Origin: Reticulomyxa filosa
Taxonomy: Eukaryota; Foraminifera; Reticulomyxidae
DNA length: 21,501 nucleotides
Assembly (NCBI GenBank): GCA_000512085.1
Contig: ASPP01010582.1
Coordinates: 1-21,501 of the forward strand
Reading direction: 5' to 3'
Of this stretch, positions 1 through 9,596 are shown piece after piece (the first letter of the stretch is position 1; every line of letters starts with the position of its first letter). The notes under the pieces are model-generated. The model was not told the origin of the DNA, ran no database searches, and saw only the letters and a list, made by a program, of their open reading frames with translations. A program made the position numbers and the translations under genes.

Positions 1-17
1 TGTGTGTGTGTGTGTGT
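1..17. repeat. (TG)n dinucleotide microsatellite
   Basis: The window opens with a run of about eight TG units, followed by pyrimidine-rich sequence. It probably lies in the intron in front of the exon at 57-391, since the next plausible AG acceptor is at 55-56. No other role is visible. Confidence 0.8.
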
Positions 18-56
18 TTCATTGTCTGACTTGTCCGATGCTCGTTGGTTGACAAG

Positions 57-391
57 ACAAAGCCAATGAAAACGAACCGCATAAGCGAAGACACACGATC
101 CAAGAGAAAGATAGCAATCACGAAAAGTTCAAAGCCTACGTGTTGGACACATTTTCCAAGTTCCAGGACTACTTGACCGAAAACAAGGAACAGGACAGCG
201 ACAAACGCAAAGAGAAAAAGTTTACGAAAGACATGGAAAGCAAAGACGAAAAGGAAGCCGAAAAAGAAGAGAGACCAAACGGACCTGATCATATGCAGAA
301 CAATGCTCGTCAATACAAGACGACCAAACCAGAGAAAAACAAGGAGCCTCTTTTTCAAAGTTTTGTTACTCCAAAAAAAAAAATACAATGA
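57..391 (+). CDS. Partial: charged C-terminal exon of an upstream gene
   Basis: An open frame follows a TGA at 50-52 and a possible AG acceptor at 55-56, and runs about 111 codons to a TGA at 389-391. It contains no convincing start ATG. The protein is extremely hydrophilic: Lys/Glu/Asp-rich for its whole length, with one more ordered-looking stretch near the front (FKAYVLDTFSKFQDYL) that could form a short helix. GC content and codon use resemble the coding exons downstream rather than the spacers. I read it as the last exon of a gene starting left of the window. It could instead be a 5' exon of the next gene, but a stop closes this frame and the next gene has its own ATG at 523. No domain is recognised. 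The A11 tract just before the stop makes the exact C-terminus uncertain. Confidence 0.5.
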
Positions 392-400
392 AGCAAATAC

Positions 401-429
401 AAACAAACAAACAAACAAACAAACAAACA
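401..429. repeat. (AAAC)n tetranucleotide microsatellite
   Basis: About seven AAAC units lie between the charged exon ending at 391 and the ATG at 523. They probably fall in the 3' UTR of the first gene or the 5' leader of the second. The two genes are only about 130 bp apart, so this is compact same-strand packing. Confidence 0.85.
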
Positions 430-522
430 CATTGAAATTGAATAGCGTCCAATGTAACAACCAATCAATCACTAAATTCGCAAGTTCACACGCAAACCAC
501 GATCGGGTCTTCTTCGAAGCAA

Positions 523-2463
523 ATGGCGAAGAATGACACCTCCACGTCGCGGTCGTCGACTCGCACAAACGAGTTTGCAATACCACATCTCGAAGAGTAT
601 CACCAATTGGCGGTAGTGAGCAGTAATGTGATCATGGAAGAGCTTGCACGTGGTCCAGTGCAGGTCCTGCATTCTGACTTGCGAGGCGACGGTCGACGAA
701 CACCTGTCCCAAGTGCACAGCAACAGCAACAACAGCAACAACAGCAACAACAGCAACAACAACAACAACAACAGCAGTCGAGGACTACAGCCAACACGAC
801 TTTGATCGGAGGACAAGCTCCTCGTGGCTATAGCTTGGGAAAAGACTCGCAAGACAAGTCGGTATCCACACCCACGGATGTGAGTGCGACTTTGAACAAA
901 CTGGACGGGGAACAGCTTCTGAAGGAGTTGCATCAAGTGCAAAATGAAAAGCAATGGATCAAGGTGGTGGAGGAAGTGATAGCGCGCCTGCGCTCGTCCA
1001 GTCAAGGCAACAATGGGGTGCATTCGGACGTGTTGATGTTCGGATCGAATCCGAGTGGACGACAACAGCAACACCAGGAAATAATGATGTTGAGCAGCAG
1101 CGCCAAAGACTTGCGTCAGGTGATAAAAAAGAACAGTCAGCAATTTTTCACCGATTTATTGCGCTTTGTCCCATTGGAAAAGAATCGACATAACAAAATC
1201 ATGTTGGAAAACTGCTTGGACATTTGGTGTGCTCTTTGTTATGGCAGCAGCGAAGACAATGAAATGAAGACGATGCTGCATCGAGTAGGTGTGATCAGCT
1301 TGTATTGGATATATGCAATACATACTTGGACTCGGATGTGAACATGCTTCGCAAATGCTGCTACATTTTGGAAGTGATGACGTATAACCATGCCATCAAC
1401 ATCCAGACGCTCGTCCAAGTCCCCAATGGCATTCAGCTCATCTTGGGCATTTTGTATCGCCACACCAAAGTGGACGACCTCTGCATCCATTGTTTCAATA
1501 CCCTGATCAGCTGCATGCACTCGGATGCCAATGACGATTACAACAATCACAATCGCAAGTTCATTTGCAAGTGCGGTGGTGATAAGGTATGTGTGTTCAC
1601 ACTCCAGCGTCGCAAGTCCAACACTGCTATCGATGCCAGCATTATCATTAGCGCACTCACGTGCATCGCCAACTTGGCGACCATTGCGGACAACATCCCG
1701 TCGCTATTGCAAGAAAGCGTGGTCACGGAAATCATCACAGTGGCCACCGATAACTTGAATCGCGGCGATATCGTTAAGTGCGCATGCGTGGCCTTGTGCA
1801 ATTTGAGCAACGATCGAAAGGCCAGTTGGATTATGTGGAATCAGTTTTACGTGCCGAACCTGTTAGTAAGGATTATGGAAGAATATATCAAAATTCATCG
1901 TTTGAAACGAGAACACCAACACCTATTGTCGTCGTCATCACCGTCGTCGTCATCGTCGCCTTTGCATAAAAAAAGGCCAAAAAAATGGAGTGGAAGACCA
2001 CTGGAAAGACGAATGGAACGACTTTGACGAAACCACGATACTGAACATACAGCAGTCGGCCTTGGGATGTCTGGGGAATATGATGCGCGATCCCTCCAAT
2101 GTGATGTCGTTCATGAAGAAGAAAATGTATCGGCACATCTACAGCATGATGCATTACTACACGGATGAATACGTGCTAATGAGGATGAGCTTGCGATTGC
2201 TCAACATTTTGGTCACCGCCATCGACACCAAACACTCTCATTCCTCACAAAATGCTCCCACACAGGACAATGCTTCCAAAATCAGTGATAACAAACATCT
2301 GCTCCCTGTCGACCATTACAATGGCGTTTTGGATCCGCCTTCGGTGAATCTCAATCATGCACAAGTCGGAGGTGGACGGAACAGGTTGTCTGGTATGTTA
2401 TATTTTATTTATTATTTATTATTTATTATTTATTATTTATTATTTATTTATTGTTTATTTGTT

Positions 2464-2494
<31 letters not shown>

Positions 2495-4835
2495 AAATAA
2501 AAAAATGAAAAAGTTGCATCCAAACGATTGCCCAGTGATGCTGGAGAAGCAGAGACGTCTTCGACATCGAGAATATCGGCTACACTAGGTAGCCTGGCTT
2601 CTGTTCAAGGCATAGACGAAGGCAAGATGCGCTCGAATGGCGGAGACACGGCGTCGATATTGGATGAAGAGAGACAATACAAACACCAGATGATACTGCT
2701 GCAGACAGGAATGATTAGTCAAATGATGCACGTGATGAAATCGCCGCACAACATACTGTTAATTCCACTCGGAGTGAAAATCTGCAAAAAGATCAAGCGG
2801 CAGTTATGGCGGACGTTCCGTCTCACCAAGTCGACCAATAATAACAAAACGGAGGAGATAAATTCCGATGGGAAAAAAAAAAAGGCAAAGCCAGGTCGAA
2901 GGATAACAATAACGACGACGATGCTGTCATTGTCGATGGAGAAGAACGCGTCATCGATGACAACATGAGCGATTTGAGTGATATCGAATTAGAAATCGAC
3001 ACTTCATTGTTCAAACTTATTCGGATCTATCAAGTATTAAACCGATACAGCGTATTCGAGGCCATGATCCAACTGCTTATGCATGATGACGACAGCATTA
3101 CCATCGACGTTGCTCACTCCGTCATACCCGTACCGCCCATCGCTTCTGGAGGCGTCTTGTATCATCATTTGGATGTGGTCAAAGAATATTTACTAATGAT
3201 CGACAACCTCGTGGACACGAATCGCTATTCCAAAGCTGTGCATGCGCACGTGCATCATCAACACCCCAAACAAAATCAGGGAGGAGGATTCTATTCACCG
3301 GACACTCCTTTTTCGAATACGTATACTACACCATCCACACTGGGCAATACTCCGAACAATGAGCAAAACACAAGCGGAAATGCAAATGCAAATACAAATG
3401 CAAATGCAAATGCAAATGCAAATCGCAAAGATAAACACATTGATGGCAATTTGTATGAGCGATATCAACAGCAAATGCAACAGGAAAACGAACAGCCGAT
3501 TTTGGATAGCGCATTTATGTACAAAATACAAATAAACAACAAATCGTATGCATTGGAGTATGCGTCCAAACACGGCTCATTTTTATTTTGGCTGCTGCGC
3601 AGCTTGACACATTTGTTGAAATATGTCAGCAGCAACAAAATTGCTCCAAATGATGCTTCGTGGGTTCGCAATGCGCGCAAAGAAAAAATGATGGAAATGT
3701 TGATGAGAGCAGTGGTTGTGATGTGGAGGCTTTCCGTATATCACAAGCCAGCGTCGCATTTGGTCGAAAAAGACGGTGTCACCACCATCATCGACGCATC
3801 TCGTTACATTCACTATTCCACCGCTTATGACAAGCGTGTCTTATTGATTGGATATTATCTAAAGATTATTTGCAACATGCTCGGTTTGAATATTTTTATT
3901 ATATACATATACATACATATACATATGTGTATTGTTTAGGCGCAGACAAGCGAACTTGGCGTGACTTGACCAACACCGATGGCTATCACGTGCTAAAGAG
4001 CGTGATAAATTCACTGAGTCTGTCGGGGAAAGAAGCGCACACGATGCAATCGGATTGGATCCAATTTGAACAGGCGATCGTGGACAAATGCCTTCCACTG
4101 GCCATCGAGTACATGAGCGAGTTGAATACGGCAGTGTCACAAGAGCTGTGGTTCTTGACGAGTGGCACGTTCATGCGTCAGCACACAATGAGCGCTCCTC
4201 TTAGTGTTCGTGCGCGTATGAAAGTGCAGGACCAAGACGCGAATAACAGCACGGGTCGCCAAAGCAAGGACAAAAAGAACCGGAAACAACACATGGTACA
4301 CAATGTCAATATACGCATTGAATTGCAGGCACATCCCAAACGGATAGGTGGTGTCACCGACGATGCATTGGGGGAGAAGGAACGACGCAGAGAAGAGGAA
4401 GAAGAGAGGCTAATTGCAAAGCATTTAAAGAAACAGTCGATGACTGAAAAGCCAACCTCTAATGCTCCTTCTCCGCGACGACAGCAAGGAAAAAACACTC
4501 CTCAAAGCACAGACGACAAAATCGAATCACAAAATGGCAATCATACAAAAGGGACACACAATCATAATAACCGCTGGCGCATTTGGGTCATCATTGAAAG
4601 TCAAAGTGGCGAGGTGTATGAACATTTTCCCATGGATTGGGTCGAAAACATCCTTCCAGGAAATAAACACATTTTGCTGTCCAATTGTGACAAAAGCACC
4701 TGTTTTATGATCGTCTATTTGTATGTTTTCCAGTCCATCAAACTCAAACGAAAACACGTGTGCTTGGAATGTTTGAACGAAAAAGACTGCCATCTTTGGA
4801 CACATGCCTTACATCAATTGCTCAAGTTTTCTTAA
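523..4835 (+). CDS. Large armadillo-type repeat protein with polyQ tract and PH-like C-terminus
   Basis: Translation starts at ATG 523, the first ATG in a frame open from 442, and ends at TAA 4833-4835. Two introns are clear: 2393-2513 (phase 1, GTATGT...AAG) and 3884-3939 (phase 1, GTTTGA...TAG). The frame also breaks near 1300, in 1900-1990 and at the A11 tract 2873-2883. With these reconciled the product is about 1,350-1,380 residues. Order of parts: Ser/Thr-rich start; Q66-Q85; helical repeats of armadillo character (for example LTCIANLATIADNIPSLL and CACVALCNLSNDRKASW at about 1650-1830, and LGCLGNMMRDPSNVMSFM at about 2065-2120); acidic and Ser-rich linkers; an Asn-Ala repeat; more helices (ICNMLGADKRTW spans the second intron); an Arg/Glu-rich coiled-coil-like stretch at about 4380-4430; and a C-terminal block ending CHLWTHALHQLL, which resembles the last helix of a PH domain. 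Armadillo folds are protein-binding scaffolds. I recognise no specific orthologue, and the PH-like call is tentative. Confidence 0.75.
718..777 (+). repeat. CAG/CAA tract encoding 20 glutamines
   Basis: Twenty Gln codons in a row, mixing CAA and CAG, encode residues 66-85 of the armadillo-type protein. The mixed codons suggest a tract kept at the protein level rather than a freshly expanded pure triplet run. The antisense poly-Leu and poly-Cys open frames here are shadows of this tract. Confidence 0.95.
1299..1304 (+). other. Frame break in the armadillo gene (one base apparently missing)
   Basis: Upstream the protein reads MLHRVGVISL in the frame of ATG 523. The downstream frame continues LDICNTYLDSDVNML. 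Adding one base after the TTG codon at 1300-1302 would join them as VGVISLVLDICN, a typical armadillo helix. There is no homopolymer here, so this may be a base-call error, an assembly error or a real lesion. Removing GTAGGTGTGATCAG (1285-1298) would also restore frame, but 14 nt is too short for a normal intron. Confidence 0.6.
1900..1990 (+). other. Frame change in the armadillo gene: Ser-rich linker with indel, or a 91-nt intron
   Basis: The upstream frame passes through a Ser-rich stretch and two A7 tracts (1968-1974 and 1979-1985) and then ends at 2027. The coding frame resumes as EDHWKDEWNDFDET from about 1992. Either an A-tract has gained a base, or 1900-1990 is a GTTTGA...GAG intron (phase 1) joining IKIHL to EDHW. 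The segment is fairly GC-rich with TCG/TCA codons, which favours coding sequence plus an indel. Its donor matches the one used at 3884. Confidence 0.5.
2393..2513 (+). repeat. Intron built largely of ATTT-type and AAAAAT-type repeats
   Basis: A 121-nt GT-AG intron (GTATGT...AAAAAG) whose body is a TATTTATTAT array (about 2400-2460) followed by an AAAAAT array (about 2466-2505). The two halves are roughly complementary in composition and could fold on each other, bringing the splice sites together. Splicing joins RLS to VASKRLPSD in phase 1. Confidence 0.8.
2873..2883 (+). other. A11 tract with -1 frame break in the armadillo gene
   Basis: Before the tract the frame reads TEEINSDGK. After it, that frame runs into TGA at 2966-2968, while a neighbouring frame reads KARSKDNNNDDDAVIVDGEE and then MSDLSDIELEID without a stop. 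The acidic downstream frame is clearly the coding one. One A missing from the 11-A run explains the break. Such runs are classic sites of read or assembly error, and also of real slippage mutation. Confidence 0.75.
3378..3423 (+). repeat. AATGCA hexanucleotide repeat encoding Asn-Ala/Asn-Thr dipeptides
   Basis: Seven or eight hexamers, one carrying a variant (AATACA), encode an alternating Asn-Ala/Thr run inside a disordered Asn/Thr/Pro-rich linker of the armadillo-type protein. The unit length keeps frame, so copy number could vary between strains without breaking the gene. Confidence 0.9.
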
Positions 4836-5471
4836 TACTCTGTTTCTCTCTCTTTTTTTTTCAGAGTCCATTGTTGGAATTATACTTTCCAAGGAGGAAA
4901 GAAAGGGAAAAATAAGGAATATCAAAAACAAAGGGGAGGGTTTGAACGCAAGAAAAACCCCAAATCGCACATTTTTGTATTTGGCCTATATACTGTTTTG
5001 TTAGTTTTCTATTTTTTTTTCTTTTTTTGCAAGTATTTCTTCGATTTTTATTATTTGCTTGTGTTTATGTTTATAGTTTTTTGTTTTTTTCTTGCATTTG
5101 CTTATTTGCTTTTTATTTTTTTTCCTTGTTCTTCATTTTTTTCAATTTTGTGAGTTTTTTTGATTTTTTGCTAGATACTGGAAAAATTTTTTGTTGCTTC
5201 TGGCTGATCTGTTTGATTGTTTTTCTCTTTTGACTTACATGGATCGCTTTGGCTGCATATTATTCCATTTTGTATCGTCTTGTGACATTCCTCTAAACTA
5301 GGATGAACTTCATGAAAATTCTAGTGTGTATATGAAGAAAACACAATCTAAATAAATCCAGTCGTAATCTTTTGTTCTAAAAAACGCTCATCAACAAACA
5401 ACAGTAAGCCCTTTCTCCGTGTTCCGTGAACTAATTTTAATTTTAGGACATCCCTTTTCTTTACCTTTATT
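4836..5471. other. Spacer between the armadillo gene and RPN8
   Basis: This 636-bp spacer is strongly T-rich on the + strand, especially 5000-5240, where a poly-Phe open frame arises from composition alone. It should hold the 3' end of the armadillo gene and the RPN8 promoter and leader. A candidate leader intron lies at 5404-5446 (GTAAGC...TTTTAG, 43 nt). Nothing else is recognised. Confidence 0.6.
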
Positions 5472-7075
5472 ATGACTCAACAATTGGGAAAATCAACATT
5501 AGAACGGGTTGAGATCTCTCCCCTTGTCTTGTTATCGGTAGCTGATCATTATAATCGCACCGCCAAAGACACAAAGAAAAGAGTGATCGGTTGTCTACTG
5601 GGATCTCGTTTTCAAAATGTATTGACTGTAAGCAATTGTTTTGCAGGTGTGAATTCGAACTAGCAAAAAAAAAAAAAAGTTGTTAAGCATAATTGTTTAT
5701 TGTTTATACTGTTTTGTGTTGCGTATATTCTTCAAAACTCAACCCAATGGCAATGGGATGCAACAGTACCGTTTGACGAGGAAGAAAAAAGTCTAGACAC
5801 ATGGTTTTTGGATTACAACTACTTGGAAGATATGGCGCACATGTTCAAAAGAGTGAACGGTGTGTAATCTTAACTTTGCGTTGAAAACAAATAAATTAAA
5901 AAAGACGAACAAAACAATGCAAACAAACTTTGAAACAATAGCAAACGAGAAAGTTGTCGGCTGGTATTCAACTGGTCCCAAATTAAAAAAAAATGACATA
6001 GGTTACGTATTTTTTTTTAATGTTTGAAAAAAGTTCAAAAAAAAAAAAGGATTTTATGTTTAAAACATGTGATGTGATGGACATCTTAAAAAAAAAAAGA
6101 GATTCATAAGCTATTTTATCGCTACAATGTGGAACCAACATTAGCGGTAATTCAAGTGCGCGAGTTAACTGAGGACTTACCCACAAAGAGTTATGTCGCA
6201 GTGGATGTGGTGCAGTCAGACGGACGACACGAGAAAGAGTTTGCTCATGTAATGAGCGCAGTGGTGGCAAGTGAAGCCGAAGAGGTTGGGGTGGAACACT
6301 TATTGCGAGAGATCCAAGACATTTCACTGAGCACCTTGACAACGGAAGTGAATCGCAAAATGACTGGATTGCATGGATTGGTCGATCGGCTATCTACCAT
6401 CCGTGATTACTTAGAAAAAGTTGCCACGGAAAGGTTGCCAATTAATCAAGATATTTTGACCAATTTGCAATTGATTTTCAATTTATTGCCAAATTTGTCC
6501 AAAATACAATTGATTCAAGTTCGCTTTGTATTTTTTTGTTTTTTTCCTCGATTGGCCAAAGCAAAAAAAAAAAAAAAGCCATTCTATTTCTTTCATCTCC
6601 TCTTGCTTGTTCTTTCACTTCTTTTCTATGTAATTGACTTTGTGTGTTATGTTATATAGTTTTTTTTGTGTTTGAAAACAGAGCTTTTCCGTAAAAAAGA
6701 ATGATATGATGCTGAATGTCTATGTTGCATCATTATTGAGATCAATATTGGCACTGGATCAATTACTAGAAAATAGATTGCAAAACAAATTGCGGGTTGA
6801 GTATTTTTATTGTATGTCAATAATCATACCGCCTGTAATCGGCTTGAAACAGGGATATCTTTTGGAGATTTGAATCATAATCAGTTTTTTTGACTTGGTC
6901 TGAACAGGAAGATAAAAAGGAGAAAGATGAACAAAACGGGAAAAAAAAAGAGAAAGAGAAAGAAAAAGAAAAAGACAAAGATAAAGACAACAAAGACAAA
7001 GATAACAAAGACAAAGAAAAGGATGAAAATAAAAATGAAAATAAAAAAACGGAAAAAGACGACAAAAATAAATAA
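5472..7075 (+). CDS. RPN8: 26S proteasome regulatory subunit RPN8 (PSMD7), MPN-domain protein
   Basis: RPN8 is a structural subunit of the proteasome lid; its MPN domain pairs with that of the deubiquitinase RPN11. Six exons give 342 residues: 5472-5646, 5767-5859, 5942-6001, 6100-6518, 6682-6795 and 6908-7075. Every junction keeps phase (1,1,1,0,0). Hallmarks in order: EISPLVLLSVADHYNR; KKRVIGCLLGS; VPFDEEEK and WFLDYNYLEDM; VGWYSTGPKLKKND, where the catalytic JAMM motif of RPN11 would sit but its His residues are absent, as in all RPN8 proteins; EEVGVEHLLREIQD; YLEKVATERLPIN; and VYVASLLRSILALDQLL. The end is a Lys/Glu/Asp tail of about 50 residues, like the charged tail of animal PSMD7 (324 residues in human). 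Assignment is by recalled family sequence and is strong. Confidence 0.95.
6921..7075 (+). repeat. Lys/Glu/Asp repeat tail of RPN8
   Basis: Near-tandem AAAGA-type units encode KEKEKEK, KDKDKDNKDKDNKDK and similar runs at the C-terminus of RPN8. The antisense poly-Phe/Ser/Leu frames over this stretch are composition artefacts. A charged tail is normal for the family, but the tandem DNA structure suggests slippage has shaped its length here. Confidence 0.85.
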
Positions 7076-9596
7076 TTTAAATACATTATCGGATTCGTTC
7101 ATTCGAACCGTTTTGCTTTACTTTTTTGCCTACCTGCCAATTCTCATATGTCGATGCATCTTGACTAAAAGCATTCTTTTCTTCATATTATCACTCGTCT
7201 GTCTTCTGTTTCGGCGATTGGTTCACATACTCACAACACATTTGATTTGTGTAGTTTGAAACTCCATTTTATGTTTTTGTTTGACAGAAGGTGAAAGTTT
7301 TACTTTTCCCCTGCCCAAACCAATAGATTAGGGGGAGGGTACTTGCCGTCACAATTTTTGGTGTGAATGAACGCCTTGAATTCTTCTTTAAAAGGGCAAT
7401 TTCAGAAAATTTAACTTTCTTAAAAATGTGACAATTCAAAGTTACGTGGTCAAGGCCACAATTGAAGGGAAGTTCTTCGATTATATCTTTTTCAACACAG
7501 AACACTGTTTAACTCTTTAAATAACACTTTTATAATTGACGTAAGTACAAATGCAAATACATTTAATACAGTAGAATGAAAGTAAAGTTTACACATAAAA
7601 CGGCCATTAAATAAGATTGATTTTTTTTCATGAAAAAACAACATTCATACATAATTTTTAAAAATATATACAAATAGTGTAGTTTTTAAATATCGTTTTG
7701 ATTTTTTATTATATCTTTCATAATTATTTCAATATTTTATTTCCTTGTTTTTTTTAACTCAGTATATTTCGATATTTGAGTTTTTAAATATTTTTAATTT
7801 TTTTAAATGAGTTTAGAATTTTAACATAGTACGTGCTGTTGATATGTTGAGTAGTGCTAGAGGTTGCACAAAATTGCAAAAAAATTTTGTGTAAATCACG
7901 AATATGTGCGTAAGTAGAAGATGAAAAGCTTATTAAGAAGAAACAAATAAATATTGTTTGTTAAAAGTAACATAACGAATTTCGTGATTTCTTGCTTTAT
8001 AGTGTTATGATCTTGTTATTAATGTATTTGTCAATGCATATATTTATAATGAAATTCTATTTGATAAAATGATCAAAAACATTAATTAATATTTAAAGAT
8101 TTGATATTTCATCAAGATGATGACACCAACCACACAGCAATTACAGTAAAAGAATTGTTTGAACAAAATATTGTATTTTCATCTAATTCTACAGACTTGA
8201 ATACAGTCGAAAATCTGTTGTTAATATTGGAAATAAAATATACAAAAATAGACAATTCATGCCAAAAGAAGAACTTTGGAAACTTGACTTGTTTAGCATT
8301 GGACAAAAAAACAAATGATAAATGAAAACAAAGCAAATAGTATTCGAAACAATAATGTCTTTACAATGCACAAACTTTAAAAATAACATTAAATTATGCA
8401 AAATTTAGTTTTATATATATTAATTTATCGTTTAGACATAATTAATATGACAAAACATTCATATATGTTTTGATAAAGCAATTTTATTTATAAAATTGAA
8501 ATTATTTAGTAATAATCAATTGTCATTAATACAAATAGTATAAAACTGACCAATGTCATATCAATTTAAATAATATATTTAATCTGGTTAATGTAAGTAT
8601 ATTGTTTTGTACTGATATTTGTTATTTTTGTTTTACTTTATAATATTTTGTTTAATTTGTGGTTTTTGTATTTTTTGTTTGAATAAAATACAGTAAGTTG
8701 ACATACGTGCGTTCTGACTCGCCTATATTGTTTCAATCGTGCAAAACATGTTTGCAATTATGATCAAATTAGTATTACAATACCAAAAAATAATGATCAG
8801 TGTAACACCCAGATAAAGCAAAAATGCCATTATATGTCGACTGATTATCAGATAATACTATTACATCAACATTGGAAATATTTGTGACAAACTATGCAAT
8901 TGGTATGTTGATTAGTTAAACTATTTTATTGAATAGAAATAATATAATTATTGACAACAAAAAAAATTGGATGAAAAGAATAATATAATTAAGAATTCAA
9001 ACAAAACTTCAGTCAAAATAATCGATCAAAATTGTAATTCAGGTTGTCAAATTTATGAATTAGAAATTGCATTCAGTGCGCAAATCATTATAATTTTCTT
9101 TGTCATAGTTTTTCGATTGTTTCGCTTAGCCCACTTTATGATTTTTTAAAAATTCTTTCAAGCAGACACGTCTCGTGTCTCTGCAAAATACTCTTCAAGC
9201 ATTTATTTTCTTTTTCAACATTTTATCGTTATAATTTTTAAGTTCTACGAAAAAAGGAGTGAACAAAAATTGAGAATTTAGAAAATTTTTTAATAGTCAG
9301 CAATTCTTTGAAAAGCAAATCAATTGGGTCAAAATAATTCGAGGGTTTTATGAAAAACCAATTGAGGAAAAGTAGGCATTTAAACGGATCCAAAAAAATT
9401 AAAGCAAGCACCTTTGATATTGACAATTAAACCAGATGGAAATTTGTGTGAAATCGATTCGTAGTTGTTTTTTTCGGTGGTATGCTTAAAGCTTGGCCCT
9501 ATAACAAAACACAGAATTAAAAAATTGATTTTGTATTGTAAATGGATTGAAGAACAGGAGAAGGGGGTGAAAAAAAAGATTGACATCCGAGTAAAT
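7076..9596. other. AT-rich gap between convergent RPN8 and aminotransferase genes
   Basis: About 2.5 kb with no gene I can support. The first part (7076-7260) is T-rich and probably holds the RPN8 3' end. A small imperfect C4/G5 hairpin lies at about 7307-7336. From about 7500 to 9300 the sequence is very AT-rich, and stops are frequent in all frames. The longest open frames (8101-8325 on +, 8112-8401 on -) show no recognisable motif. I see no tRNA, transposase or long terminal repeat. Confidence 0.6.

Noticed and set aside
472-1143. Long antisense frame with poly-Leu (and a second with poly-Cys) over the polyQ tract
   Set aside because: It mirrors the CAG/CAA run on the opposite strand. The + strand frame has coherent protein features and joins the downstream exons.
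1285-1298. A 14-nt GT...AG segment that would restore frame in the armadillo gene
   Set aside because: It is too short for a spliceosomal intron, and removing it would delete VGVIS, which fits the armadillo helix. A single missing base after 1302 explains the frame better.
4826-5004. Extension of the armadillo gene past its TAA through a 39-nt intron (4826-4864) into a Lys/Gly-rich frame
   Set aside because: It is possible by splice ends, but the added residues are low-complexity and the PH-like helix already ends naturally at 4835.
5027-5233. 68-codon poly-Phe frame
   Set aside because: It comes from T-rich spacer DNA. There is no motif and the composition alone explains it.
7082-7103. GGTTCGAATG on the minus strand, like a tRNA T-loop
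   Set aside because: No matching acceptor stem, D-arm or anticodon arm could be folded around it.
7307-7336. C4/G5 hairpin after RPN8
   Set aside because: The stem is short, the loop is about 17 nt and there is no supporting context. It may be chance.
8101-8401. Overlapping + and - frames of about 70-74 codons in the AT-rich gap
   Set aside because: The residues are the Asn/Lys/Phe/Ile mix expected from AT-rich sequence, there are no motifs, and a frame is open on both strands over the same bases.
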